DNA of 42,272 nt from an uncultured Clostridia bacterium (GCA_947626805.1 CANQTR010000007.1:1-42272), one strand, 5' to 3'. Positions 7,458 through 15,756 are shown, counted from the first letter of the stretch. Made by a program: numbers and translations. The notes: generated by a model not told the origin, from the sequence alone.

Positions 7458-7520
7458 GAAAAATCACGGTCCTTTTTTCTTTGAGTATCGACCGAAAAAG
7501 GCGGGAATCATGCGAAACGC

Positions 7521-7549
7521 TTGCATTTTTCGGGAAACTGTGGTAAACT
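7521..7549 (+). promoter_or_regulatory. Promoter for the small membrane protein gene
   Basis: TTGCAT (7521-7526), a 17-bp spacer and TAAACT (7544-7549) lie 32 bp before the ATG at 7581. The layout resembles the promoter at 21955 (TTGCAT and TAAAAT, also 17 bp). Confidence 0.65.
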
Positions 7550-7580
7550 CAAGAAAAGACCGGGAGCGGGGGAAGGACCG

Positions 7581-8015
7581 ATGGAATTTCTGGAGGCGTA
7601 CAAACGGCTGGAAAAACGGTGCGGGGAACTGCTGGGGGACGGCGGGGTGAGCGCCTATATCGACGAGATGGCGGGAAAGCCGGACGGCGCGGAACGGGTG
7701 CGCGGCTGGCAGGAGGACCTGAAAAAACTCAAGCACTATCGCTGGGTCCGCAACCGCATCGCCCACGAACCGGGCTGCACCGAAAAGACCCTGTGCAAAG
7801 CGGGGGACGCGGACTGGGTGGACGCGTTCGGCGAGCGCATTTCGCGGCGGACCGACCCGCTTTCGCTCTACCGCAAGGGCAGGCGGAAATCGGGCGGACG
7901 CGCCGGCGCGGGGAAGAAACGCGGACGGGGGCGCGCGCGGGCGGTCGTGGGTTGGGCGGTCGCGGCGGTTCTCGCGGCGGTGCTGGTGTGCGCGTGGCTC
8001 GCGGCGCGGCGGTGA
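7581..8015 (+). CDS. Small C-terminally anchored protein of unknown function
   Basis: A 144-residue protein of unknown function. Residues 1-90 are soluble and mostly helical, with GVSAYIDEM and a charged core LKKLKHYRWVRNRIAHEPG. The WVRNRIAHE stretch resembles RNA- or nucleotide-binding helical bundles (RxxxxH, as in HEPN-like proteins), but this is only a resemblance. A very basic Arg/Lys/Gly linker (about 100-118) precedes one TM near the C-terminus (VGWAVAAVLAAVLVCAWLAA), suggesting a tail-anchored protein with a cytosolic head. The ATG has GGAAGG seven or so bases upstream. A promoter precedes it and a terminator follows, so it is a single-gene unit. I cannot assign a role. Confidence 0.7.
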   Translation: MEFLEAYKRLEKRCGELLGDGGVSAYIDEMAGKPDGAERVRGWQEDLKKLKHYRWVRNRIAHEPGCTEKTLCKAGDADWVDAFGERISRRTDPLSLYRKGRRKSGGRAGAGKKRGRGRARAVVGWAVAAVLAAVLVCAWLAARR

Positions 8016-8040
8016 CGCGGGGGCGCGATATTGAAAAAAG

Positions 8041-8085
8041 AGCCGGTGATTCGCAAGGGTTCTCGCGAAAGCACCGGCTTTTTAT
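8041..8085 (+). terminator. Rho-independent terminator
   Basis: The stem AGCCGGTG/CACCGGCT, with an inner TTCGC/GCGAA pairing, is followed by TTTTTA. It is 25 bp after the stop of the small membrane protein gene. Confidence 0.8.
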
Positions 8086-8109
8086 CTGTCAAAAAATTTT
8101 ATCGAAGGT

Positions 8110-8363
8110 GAAAATACAATAAAAAATCGCCCCGTAGGCGGACATGTAGCCGCTGGCTCCAAACACAGTTGTGTTTGGAGCATAGGGGCAACCTTAAGAG
8201 AAAACTGGCGAAGGCGGCGTCAGAAGTGGCGCAAGCCGAGCCAGTTTTTGACGTGCCGACAGTGTCGGCACGTCTTGAAAGGGGGGCACTTGGGGGGAAA
8301 ACACAGAGCAAGGCAGCGCGGCGACGAAGTCGCTGATAACGATGCGATTGTGTTTGCCACCCA
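8110..8363 (+). repeat. Dispersed non-coding repeat family 1, full copy
   Basis: This roughly 250-bp stretch shares ordered blocks with the reverse complement of 21678-21882: GAAAATACAATAAAAA, GGCGGACATG, CTTAAGAGAAAA, GGCGAAGGCGGCGTCAG, TGGCGCAAGCCGAGC, TTGGGGGGAAAA, AGAGCAAGGC and AGTCGCT. This copy also carries two extra perfect hairpins, GCTCCAAACAC/GTGTTTGGAGC and GACGTGCCGACA/TGTCGGCACGTC. It fills the gap between two convergent genes. Short open frames in it exist in both copies but lack ribosome sites. Confidence 0.75.
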
Positions 8364-8377
8364 AGAAAAGCGTTAGC

Positions 8378-8983
8378 TCAATGCGTGAGCCGTTTTTTAC
8401 AATAGGAAACGACGCCGCAATGCGGGCATTTCAGTTTGCGCTTTGTGAGCGTGTGCGGTCCGGCGATGTAAGCCGCCGTCGTCGGGACAAACCGTTCGCC
8501 GCATTTGGAACATTCGTAGGTCCCCGCGCCGATGTCCAGCACGACCGCGACGCCGATTCCGCCGACAATCACGACCGCACTGATCGCGATGAGCACAGCG
8601 CGCACCCACACGTCCATTTCTGGCGCACCCGCCAACAGAATCAGGGTCACGCCGGACAGAATCGTCAGGAAAAGCACGATTCCCGACAGGATAATCTTCT
8701 TCCTGCTTTCCACCCGTTCCCGCATCAAGTTCATCATATTTTCCTCCGCTCGTGTTTTGTACTCGGAGGCGGTCAGGCGCTGCCCGGAAAGCAATTCGTT
8801 GACGCTGATGTGCAGGACTTCACAGAGCGGGAGCATCAGGGAGACCTCCGGCAGCCCGTTCCCGCACTCCCATTTGCTGACGGTTTTGTCGCTGATACCG
8901 AGGATATCCGCGAGCCGTCGCTGGGTGAGGGATTGCTCTTTCCGCGTTTGCGCGATAAACTTTCCGATTTTGATTTGGTCCAT
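8378..8983 (-). CDS. XRE-family regulator with two TM segments and a zinc ribbon
   Basis: A 201-residue protein with an N-terminal helix-turn-helix of the XRE/Cro type (1-60; LTQRRLADILGISDKTVSKWE), a helical linker, two TM segments (about 95-118 IILSGIVLFLTILSGVTLILL and 125-150) and a C-terminal four-cysteine zinc ribbon (YECSKCG and KCPHCG). Such proteins could sense a membrane or redox state while bound to DNA, but no target is known. The ATG at 8983 has a near-perfect AAGGAGGT; the frame upstream of it is open but not used. The TAAACT -10 near 9014 may belong to its promoter. It is downstream of another XRE gene on the same strand. Confidence 0.85.
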   Translation of the reverse strand: MDQIKIGKFIAQTRKEQSLTQRRLADILGISDKTVSKWECGNGLPEVSLMLPLCEVLHISVNELLSGQRLTASEYKTRAEENMMNLMRERVESRKKIILSGIVLFLTILSGVTLILLAGAPEMDVWVRAVLIAISAVVIVGGIGVAVVLDIGAGTYECSKCGERFVPTTAAYIAGPHTLTKRKLKCPHCGVVSYCKKRLTH

Positions 8984-9095
8984 CGTCTTGACCTCCTTCC
9001 TGTGAAAGCAGTTTAGCACAAAGCGGCGGAAAATCACACCCACGCTCCGTAGAGTCGCCGTCCGATTCGCGCTCGACGCACCGTGGATAGCAGAA

Positions 9096-10088
9096 TCAGG
9101 GTTCGTCCGTCCCGTTTTCCTTGTCCATGAACAGGTTGAACAGGCACTCGACCACGGCGGACAGGACCCCCGCAATCGGCCAGACGACCCATGTGAGTTT
9201 CCAATCGTTCGTCAGGAAACTCCAGCCGAGATAGACGGCGGTCGCGGTCAGCCAGTAGACCGTGGAAACGGCGTCCTTGATACGGCGTTTTTTCCGGTCC
9301 TGCAACGCATACGCGCCTTCCTTCAAGAGTTTCCGCATACTCGCCCAGCGCACGCCGGAAAGGATAAAAAGCGCCGCGCCGACGCCCGCCACGAGCAGCG
9401 TGACGGTCAGCAGGACCACCGTGAGGAACTCATTCTTCGTGACAAGACTCACGAAAAGCGGGATTGGCGAAAGGACGCACAGGCAGGCGGCGACGACGTC
9501 GCACCGGACGTAGGTCGGTCGGTACGCCTTCTGCTTCTCCCGCACCATGCCGTCCACGCCGTATTCGGTTTCAAACGGCTCCCGGTCGAGGAACGCGAAG
9601 GGGGCGTTCTGCAGACCGACGGAAACGAAGAGCGCCACGGCGACGGCGACGAACAGGAATAGGAGGATTAGCCCGGCGACAGCGACAAAGGTATCGTAGA
9701 CGCCGAGGTCCGTCGTTTCCACCGCGGCGCCCAACAGGAGCAGCGGTATCACGGCGACGATACACAGAAGGGTCGCGGCGGCGATGCGCGCGGCAGCCCG
9801 TTTCCGCCATTCCAGAAACTCGTTCGCGAGCGCGAGAGACACCCGCTTGACGGGCGCGCGGTCCGCGTCGTCCGTGAATTCCTCGTCCTCGATTTCGTCC
9901 TTGAGCAGGTAGTCCGTCGTGACGCCGAATAACCTGCCGAGCGCAAGAATCTTCTCCAAATCCGGCACGGTTTGCGCGCCCTCCCATTTCGAGACCGCCT
10001 GCCGGGATACCTGCACCTTCTCCGCAAGTTCCTCCTGCGACCAGCCGTTCTTTTTCCGCAAACGGATGATTTTGTCCGCTAAAATCAT
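9096..10088 (-). CDS. XRE-family regulator with multi-TM C-terminus
   Basis: A 330-residue protein starting with an XRE helix-turn-helix (MILADKIIRLRKKNGWSQEELAEK in outline, then SRQAVSKWEGAQTVPDLEKI), an acidic linker (DEIEDEEFTDDAD) and about six TM segments in two groups (roughly 120-190 and 240-330). This architecture is common and uncharacterised in Clostridia. The ATG at 10088 is preceded by GGAGGG; an upstream extension to 10175 has no ribosome site. It lies between the CmpB-like gene and the smaller XRE gene, all leftward. Its own binding site is unknown; the inverted repeats just upstream (CGGCAGATACTGCCG) are candidates. Confidence 0.85.
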   Translation of the reverse strand: MILADKIIRLRKKNGWSQEELAEKVQVSRQAVSKWEGAQTVPDLEKILALGRLFGVTTDYLLKDEIEDEEFTDDADRAPVKRVSLALANEFLEWRKRAAARIAAATLLCIVAVIPLLLLGAAVETTDLGVYDTFVAVAGLILLFLFVAVAVALFVSVGLQNAPFAFLDREPFETEYGVDGMVREKQKAYRPTYVRCDVVAACLCVLSPIPLFVSLVTKNEFLTVVLLTVTLLVAGVGAALFILSGVRWASMRKLLKEGAYALQDRKKRRIKDAVSTVYWLTATAVYLGWSFLTNDWKLTWVVWPIAGVLSAVVECLFNLFMDKENGTDEP

Positions 10089-10143
10089 GTTCTTCCCTCC
10101 GTATGAAATTGTCGGCGGCAGTATCTGCCGTTCGCAAGGAAAA

Positions 10144-10172
10144 GTATCGCATTTTTTGCGGTTGCAGTCCAC
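10144..10172 (-). promoter_or_regulatory. Weak candidate promoter for the XRE gene
   Basis: On the minus strand TGGACT (10172-10167) and GATACT (10149-10144) are 17 bp apart. A competing choice is TTGACA at 10198-10193 with TATGGT 15 bp later. One of the two probably serves the gene starting at 10088. Confidence 0.35.
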
Positions 10173-10230
10173 CATACGGCGGCTGGAAATCTGTCAACCG
10201 TGGGTTGCTTTTTCTTTTTTCCCGGCGGCG

Positions 10231-11517
10231 TCACGCGGATTCGCCCGTGTCCGCGCTGACCATGTTCTGCCACCGGTGCTCCACGAAGGCGTCGTCGTAG
10301 GTGTCGTCGATGAATTCCTCCAGCACGTTCGAGGGCGGCTCGCCGATTTGCCGCTCGTTGTATCGTTGCAGGACCGCCGCCGTGAACAGCCCGTTCAGGA
10401 CCGTCAGGACGAGAATGACCCATGTGAGGACCTTCGCCGCGACCGGCGGGGCTTTCTCGATGAACCTTTCCAGGGGCGGGTAGACGATTTTCACCCAAAC
10501 CAGCCCCAGAATCCCCCAGAAAAACATGAACAGCAGGTTGGTCCGCCCGCCGATGTTCAGGGGCATATCGCTGTAATCCCAGAACACCTTCCCGAATACC
10601 AGTTCGGTGAACAGACTGCACATATACTCGAAAGCGCCGCCCAGAATGCCGCCAGCTAGAAGAATCCAGCGGTCGTTTTTGTCCTTGAGGCGGTTCAGGC
10701 TGACCGTCAGAAGCACCGCGCCGACGCCCCACACGAAACTGAACGGACCGAAAATCACGCTCGAACGGCTCATCCAGGTGCCGCCCACCAGACGGCAGTA
10801 GAGGGTTTCGATGACGTCCCCCAGAAGCGCCGAAATCAGAAAGACCCAAATCAGTTTGTCCAGGCTCATGCCCTTAGCGAAGGAAATTTCGGTTCGCCGG
10901 TCCTCGTCGCGAATGCCGGGATACGCCTTTTCCAGACGTTTCCAGACCGTTTCGGAAATCCACGCGGACAGCCTGTCCGCCCTGCCTTTTTCCCGTTGCC
11001 GCTCGAAACTGTCCCGCCCTTTCCGCATGGCGAAAACCACCGCGGCGAAGTTGCCCGCAATCAGCGCCCATGCCGCGACCCAAAGCACGGTCAGGACCGC
11101 CCCGGGGAGCGCCGCCGCAAGCACCAGAAAAACCGGCTGCAACAGGAGATAGACCACCAGAATGGCCCCTGCCGCGAGCAGGTTGAACAAAAGGTTCCGC
11201 CGGGAGCCGCTGGGGGCCTTTTCCAGCCAGGTGATGTTCTTGGTCAGCCTGCCGCAAAAGAACCCCACCACGGAACGGACCAGCACCAGGTCTGCCAACG
11301 TGATGAGGTACATCCCGAAATAGTTCCGCCCCAGCGTGGGCAGAATGAACGCGACGCCGGAAAAGACCGCGCCGATTTCGAAATCGATGGGCAGGGAGAG
11401 CAGTCCGCGGTTGACGAACTTCTTTTTCCGCACCGCGAAATAGACCACTTCGGCCGTCCACGCCAAAAAACCGTAAAGCAACAGAAACAGCGTCTGCTTT
11501 CCGAAATCAAACGTCAT
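10231..11517 (-). CDS. Putative ABC transporter permease, CmpB family (duplicated domain)
   Basis: A 428-residue multi-TM protein resembling the ABC_trans_CmpB family (PF06541). The N-terminal half (YGFLAWTAEVVYFAVRKKKFVNRG) and the C-terminal half (LLGDVIETLYCRLVGGTWMSRSSVIFGPFSFVWG) repeat the same theme: a TM with an acidic E, a short basic stretch and a G-F/P-rich segment. So it is an internal duplication. About ten TMs are predicted. Function is unknown; no ATPase is adjacent on this strand. The ATG at 11517 has GAGGAGG eight bases upstream. Its promoter (11610-11582) carries the same palindrome as the divergent sulfatase operon, so the two are likely co-regulated. Confidence 0.8.
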   Translation of the reverse strand: MTFDFGKQTLFLLLYGFLAWTAEVVYFAVRKKKFVNRGLLSLPIDFEIGAVFSGVAFILPTLGRNYFGMYLITLADLVLVRSVVGFFCGRLTKNITWLEKAPSGSRRNLLFNLLAAGAILVVYLLLQPVFLVLAAALPGAVLTVLWVAAWALIAGNFAAVVFAMRKGRDSFERQREKGRADRLSAWISETVWKRLEKAYPGIRDEDRRTEISFAKGMSLDKLIWVFLISALLGDVIETLYCRLVGGTWMSRSSVIFGPFSFVWGVGAVLLTVSLNRLKDKNDRWILLAGGILGGAFEYMCSLFTELVFGKVFWDYSDMPLNIGGRTNLLFMFFWGILGLVWVKIVYPPLERFIEKAPPVAAKVLTWVILVLTVLNGLFTAAVLQRYNERQIGEPPSNVLEEFIDDTYDDAFVEHRWQNMVSADTGESA

Positions 11518-11581
11518 CGCGTTTTCCTCCTCTTCCGGCGGCAAAGCCTTTGCGCGGGATTTTTACGGATGTTCCGAACCT

Positions 11582-11610
11582 ATTCTAGCATGTTTCCGGC
11601 GGATTGTCAA
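11582..11610 (-). promoter_or_regulatory. Promoter of the CmpB-like gene, with operator in the spacer
   Basis: On the minus strand TTGACA (11610-11605) and TAGAAT (11587-11582) are 17 bp apart. The spacer contains TCCGCCGGAAAC, the same core seen in the spacer of the rightward promoter at 11742. Confidence 0.75.
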
Positions 11611-11760
11611 CGGGGGGCGCCCGCTTTGCGGAATTGTGCGTAACTTTCCGGCGGAAAGTGATTCCTTAAATTTGTTTTGTAAAATCAGACTTGACTTTCC
11701 AGCGGAAAGTGTTTCCTTAAACTTATTTTGTGAATTCAGACTTGACTTTCCGCCGGAAAC
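11592..11760. promoter_or_regulatory. Four phased palindromic operator-like sites (51-52 bp apart)
   Basis: Sites are GTTTCCGGCGGATTG (11592-11606), CTTTCCGGCGGAAAG (11644-11658, near-perfect palindrome), CTTTCCAGCGGAAAG (11695-11709) and CTTTCCGCCGGAAAC (11746-11760). The starts are 52, 51 and 51 bp apart, about five helical turns. The inner units are also tandem direct repeats (TTCCTTAAA and TTTTGT recur at the same offset). The outer sites lie inside the spacers of the two divergent promoters, so a bound repressor could block both at once. Confidence 0.75.
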
Positions 11761-11770
11761 GTGGTATACT
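11742..11770 (+). promoter_or_regulatory. Promoter of the sulfatase/YidC-transferase operon
   Basis: TTGACT (11742-11747), a 17-bp spacer and TATACT (11765-11770). The palindrome CTTTCCGCCGGAAAC overlaps the -35 and fills most of the spacer. The first gene starts at 11879. Confidence 0.8.
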
Positions 11771-11878
11771 GTACCGTGATATTTGGGAAAATTTGCGTTT
11801 TCCGCGCAACGGAAACGATTTTTTTGCGAGTAGAGCGTAGAGGGTATCGGAAAACCGGAAAAACAGGGGGATCAGACG

Positions 11879-13618
11879 TTGAAACGAATCTGGAAGGAGC
11901 GGAAAAGCCGCCTTTTGGCGGTGATTTTGGCGGCGATTGCGTTTCCGATGGGCATTTGCCTGGAGGCGCCTTTTGTGATTTACGGCGGGAATCTGGAGGA
12001 ACTGCAGTTTTCGCTCGGGGATTTTTACCCGATTTGCGTGCTCACCTGGTTCGCCGTCGCGCTCGTGACCGGCTGTGTGCTGTTCTTTTTGCCGGACAGG
12101 GCGTACCGTTTCGTCTTTCCGGTCGTCGCCGTGCTGGCGCTCCTGCTCTTTCTGCAGGGGACCTACCTCAACCTCGGGCGGAACTTCCTGCCGGGCGACA
12201 ATATGGGCGAGGAACCCCTGTCGACGGTCGCCCTTGTCGTCAATACCGCGGTCTGGGTCGTCGGACTGGGGCTGGCGGTCGGGTCGGCGTTCGTCCGCAA
12301 GCGGGACATCTTGCGAATCGTCGCCGCGCTCATTCCGTTCGTGCTGGTCGGGACACAGGTGGTGAATATCGTCTTTGTCGCCCTTTCGAACGACGGTATC
12401 GGTCTTTCCAAGCAGGCGAAAGCGTTGCTGGAGAACCCGGACTACGAGGTCCGCGTGATGACGACGGACGGGATTTCAACCCCATCTTCCGGAAGAAACG
12501 TGGTGTATTTTGTCGTCGACCGGTTCGACGAGGAATACGCGGAATGGGCGTACCGCGAAACGCCGGACGTCTACGGCGAACTGGAGGGGTTCACCTGGTT
12601 CCAGGACAACATCGCGATGTTCGGGCACACCTATCCCGCCGTGACCTGGATGCTGACCAATCAGCCCTATTCTTCCGCCCAGAAACGGTCGGAATACTAT
12701 CAGCAGGCGTACGACGAGCAGGCGGACACGCCGCTGAAACGCCTGCACGACGCGGGCTACTCCGTGCGGCTGTATACGCAATCCTACTACGCCTACGGCG
12801 ACGCGTTCGAACTGCCGGACTACGTCGACAACGTGATTCCGAAACTCAGCCTGCCGCCGACGCCGTGGTCCTACCGGCTCAAAACGGCGGGGAACATGAT
12901 GCGCGTGGCGCTCTACCGCTGTTTCCCGTTCGCGCTCAAGGACGCGGTCGGGGGGGACCTCAGTTCGAATATCAGCGCCGCCCCGCCCATCGAAGCGACG
13001 CTCTACACGACCGACATGAAGGCGGTCAACGGCGTCCTGAACGAAGCGCCGTTCGCGACGCGGGAGGGGAACGGTTTCTATTTCATTCACATCGACGGCT
13101 GTCACGACGTGACCTATAACGAGCAGTGGGAGGTCCCGCAAGGGGAGGAGGCGTACGATTACGCCGTCGCCGTGCGGACCAGTTTCAAAATCATCAATCG
13201 GTACCTGCAGGAGATGAAACGGCTGGGCGTTTACGACGACGCGACGATTGTCATCACCGGCGACCATTCCGCCCCGCACCATGACGGGCGGGAGGTCCGC
13301 GAGCCGCGATTGACCGCCCTGTTCGTCAAGCCGTCGGGCGTCGGGACCGGTGAACTGAAAAAATCGTCGGCGCAAGTGGCGCAAACCGACCTTTGGGCGA
13401 CGATTTTCGATTCGGAGGGTCTGCCGTACGACGAATCCTACGGGACGCCGGTGTTCGACGTGCCGGAGGGGCAGGACCGCCGCCGGACCCACCGCTGGCA
13501 GACCTACAACACGGAAAGTCTGGACGAGTGGGTGTACGAGATAAACGGGCCGGGCGCGGACTTTTCCAACTGGACCGAGGTCGACCATACGCATTACGAT
13601 AAGTTCCTGATGGATTGA
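11879..13618 (+). CDS. Membrane sulfatase/LtaS-like phosphotransferase or hydrolase
   Basis: A 579-residue protein of the alkaline phosphatase/sulfatase superfamily, laid out like lipoteichoic acid synthase: five TM segments (about 11-30, 50-71, 78-95, 117-138, 147-168) and an extracellular catalytic domain. Metal-site features are Asp214 in VVYFVVDRFDEE, a candidate nucleophile Thr in GHTYPAVTW (T251 or T256), and Asp462-His463 in ITGDHSAPHH. LtaS itself polymerises glycerol phosphate; this protein is divergent, so transfer or removal of a phospho-substituent on a surface polymer are both possible. It starts at a TTG with AGGGGG about ten bases upstream. It is first in an operon with the YidC-glycerophosphotransferase fusion 16 bp downstream, under the palindrome-bearing promoter. 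Confidence 0.8.
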   Translation: MKRIWKERKSRLLAVILAAIAFPMGICLEAPFVIYGGNLEELQFSLGDFYPICVLTWFAVALVTGCVLFFLPDRAYRFVFPVVAVLALLLFLQGTYLNLGRNFLPGDNMGEEPLSTVALVVNTAVWVVGLGLAVGSAFVRKRDILRIVAALIPFVLVGTQVVNIVFVALSNDGIGLSKQAKALLENPDYEVRVMTTDGISTPSSGRNVVYFVVDRFDEEYAEWAYRETPDVYGELEGFTWFQDNIAMFGHTYPAVTWMLTNQPYSSAQKRSEYYQQAYDEQADTPLKRLHDAGYSVRLYTQSYYAYGDAFELPDYVDNVIPKLSLPPTPWSYRLKTAGNMMRVALYRCFPFALKDAVGGDLSSNISAAPPIEATLYTTDMKAVNGVLNEAPFATREGNGFYFIHIDGCHDVTYNEQWEVPQGEEAYDYAVAVRTSFKIINRYLQEMKRLGVYDDATIVITGDHSAPHHDGREVREPRLTALFVKPSGVGTGELKKSSAQVAQTDLWATIFDSEGLPYDESYGTPVFDVPEGQDRRRTHRWQTYNTESLDEWVYEINGPGADFSNWTEVDHTHYDKFLMD

Positions 13619-13634
13619 CGGGAGAAAAAGACGT

Positions 13635-15731
13635 ATGAATCAGGTATTTTACTACATTTGCGTCCCGTTCGGGTTCCTGATGAAGTGGTGTTGGCAGTTG
13701 GTCGGCAACTACGGGCTTGCGATTATCCTGTTCACGCTGGTCAGCAAGGTCGTGCTGCTGCCGGTCTCCGTCTGGATTCAGAAGAATTCTATCCTGATGG
13801 TCAAACTCCAGCCGGAAATCAACTTCCTCAAGGCCCGCTGTTACGGCGACACGGAGGCGATTGCCGAGGGGCAGGCGAAACTGTTCAAGCAGAACAAGTA
13901 CCGCCCGATGCTGACCCTCGTCCCGCTGATCCTGCAAATCGTCCTGCTCATGGCGGTCGTGGAAATCATCTACCACCCGCTGAGCTTCCTGTTTGGGGCG
14001 TCCGACGGGGTGGTGGAATCCCTCGCGGCTTTCCTCGGCGCGGACGCGTCGGGGAATCAGTTGACCATCGTCGACGCGATTCAGAACGGCAGGCTGACGG
14101 CGGCGTCCGTCGTGCCGGGGGTGTCCGCCGACGAGTTGCGCGGGCTGGTCGACGCGGTGAACGCGTTCGATTTGTCCTTTTGCGGGTTCCGTATTTCAAC
14201 GGCGACGTCGGACGTGTGGGGCATATACACCGTCATTCCGTTCGTGGCGGGGATTTCGTCGTTCTTCCTCTGCTGGACGCAAAACCTGTCGAACGTCATT
14301 CAGCACGAGCAGGGCAAACTCAGCAAGTACGGGCTGATGGTGCTTTCGGTCGGCATTTCGCTGTACCTCGGCTGCTTCGTGCCGTCCGGTATCGCGCTTT
14401 ACTGGATTGCGAGCAACCTGTTCTCCATCGCGCAAATGTACCTGCTCAACCTCGCGATAAACCCGAAAAAGCACGTCGATTACGACGCGCTCGAACGTAG
14501 CCGGAAACAGCTTGCGGAAATCGAAGCGCTCGAACCGCCGAAGAAGAAGGACGCCGCCTACCGCCGCAACCGCAAGCGCGAACGGAAGGATTACAAGAAG
14601 TTTTTCCACGTCGTCAATAAGCATTTGGTGTTTTATTCCGAGGGGAGCGGGTTTTACAAGTATTTTGAAGCGGTCATCGACGAACTGCTGAAACGCTCGA
14701 ACCTCGTGATTCACTATGTGACGAACGACCCGGACGACCGGATTTTCGCCCTTGCGGAGCAACAGCCCCGCATTCGCCCGTACTACATCGGGCTGAAAAA
14801 ACTGATTCCGCTGATGATGCTTGCCGATTGCGACATCATGGTGATGACCACCCCGGATTTCGACCGCTACTACCTCAAGCGCTCCCGCGTGCGGAAGGAT
14901 ATCGAGTATATCTATCTCCCGCACGACATGATGAGCGTGCATATGGGGTTCCGCGAAGGCGCGCTGGACGCGTTCGACACGATTTTCTGCTCGGGCGAGC
15001 ATGTGATGAACGAGGTCCGGGCGACCGAACGGGTCTACGGACTGCCGGAAAAGAAGCTGGTGCCGTTCGGCTATCCGCTCGCGGACAAACTGGTCGAGGC
15101 GGGGCGTGCGGCGCGCGCGGAACGCGTTTCGACCGGGCGCAAGCAAATTTTGATTGCCCCGTCGTGGCAGGAGGACAACCTGCTGGATTCCTGTATCGAC
15201 GTTCTGCTCGAACAACTTTGCTTGCCGGAATACCGCGTGATTGTCCGCCCGCACCCGGAATACGTCAAGCGCTACGGGGCGCGTTTGCAGAGCCTCGTCG
15301 ACCGCTACCGCGAAAAATGCGGGGACGGGTTGGCGTTTGAGCTGGATTTCTCGTCGAACGAGTCCGTCACGACGTCCGACCTGCTTATCACCGACTGGTC
15401 CGGTATCGCGCCGGAATTCTGCTTTTCGACCGGGCGACCGGCGCTGTTCGTCAATACGAAACTGAAGTGCCTCAACCCGAACTGGGAGAAAATCGGGCTG
15501 ACCCCGGTCGAGATTTCCTTGCGCGACGAACTCGGGCGTTCCATTGACCCGAAGGACCTCTCGTCGTCCGTCGCGTCCGTCGTGCGCGAACTGCTCGAAC
15601 AGAGCGATTCCTACCGCGAGCGGATAGACGCACGCTTTGAGACACTGATTTTCAATCACGGCGTGTCCGGACAGGCGGGCGCGAAGTATATCCTGCAATC
15701 CCTGACCGAAAAAAGAGCCGCAAAGTCTTGA
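13635..15731 (+). CDS. YidC/Oxa1 domain fused to CDP-glycerol-type glycerophosphotransferase
   Basis: A 698-residue two-domain protein. Residues 1-290 are a YidC/Oxa1 fold: TM1 at about 25-48 with a groove lysine (K39 in LFTLVSKVVLLPV), a cytoplasmic hairpin, TM2 at about 93-120, a loop, and TMs at about 195-216 and 233-275 (FVPSGIALYWIASNLFSIAQ). A very basic linker (about 302-322, KKKDAAYRRNRKRERKDYKK) leads to a cytoplasmic domain (about 325-690) of the CDP-glycerol glycerophosphotransferase/TagF type: ILIAPSWQED, VIVRPHPEYVKRYG, and SDLLITDWSGIAPEF with TGRPALF. TagF-type enzymes extend polyglycerol- or ribitol-phosphate on a lipid carrier. The YidC part could anchor the transferase or place its product at the membrane. 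RBS GGGAG precedes the ATG. It is followed by a new promoter at 15728. Confidence 0.88.
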   Translation: MNQVFYYICVPFGFLMKWCWQLVGNYGLAIILFTLVSKVVLLPVSVWIQKNSILMVKLQPEINFLKARCYGDTEAIAEGQAKLFKQNKYRPMLTLVPLILQIVLLMAVVEIIYHPLSFLFGASDGVVESLAAFLGADASGNQLTIVDAIQNGRLTAASVVPGVSADELRGLVDAVNAFDLSFCGFRISTATSDVWGIYTVIPFVAGISSFFLCWTQNLSNVIQHEQGKLSKYGLMVLSVGISLYLGCFVPSGIALYWIASNLFSIAQMYLLNLAINPKKHVDYDALERSRKQLAEIEALEPPKKKDAAYRRNRKRERKDYKKFFHVVNKHLVFYSEGSGFYKYFEAVIDELLKRSNLVIHYVTNDPDDRIFALAEQQPRIRPYYIGLKKLIPLMMLADCDIMVMTTPDFDRYYLKRSRVRKDIEYIYLPHDMMSVHMGFREGALDAFDTIFCSGEHVMNEVRATERVYGLPEKKLVPFGYPLADKLVEAGRAARAERVSTGRKQILIAPSWQEDNLLDSCIDVLLEQLCLPEYRVIVRPHPEYVKRYGARLQSLVDRYREKCGDGLAFELDFSSNESVTTSDLLITDWSGIAPEFCFSTGRPALFVNTKLKCLNPNWEKIGLTPVEISLRDELGRSIDPKDLSSSVASVVRELLEQSDSYRERIDARFETLIFNHGVSGQAGAKYILQSLTEKRAAKS

Positions 15732-15756
15732 CAGACGCGCGGGTGCGTGGTATACT
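15728..15756 (+). promoter_or_regulatory. Strong promoter upstream of the small TM protein and transporter genes
   Basis: TTGACA (15728-15733), a 17-bp spacer and TATACT (15751-15756). It overlaps the stop codon of the YidC fusion gene and would produce a leader containing the hairpins at 15775-15848. Confidence 0.8.

Noticed and set aside
8099..8311. Short minus-strand frame in repeat family 1, with a similar frame at 21733-22023
   Set aside because: The peptides resemble each other only because the DNA repeat is shared. There is no ribosome site, and flanking lengths differ.
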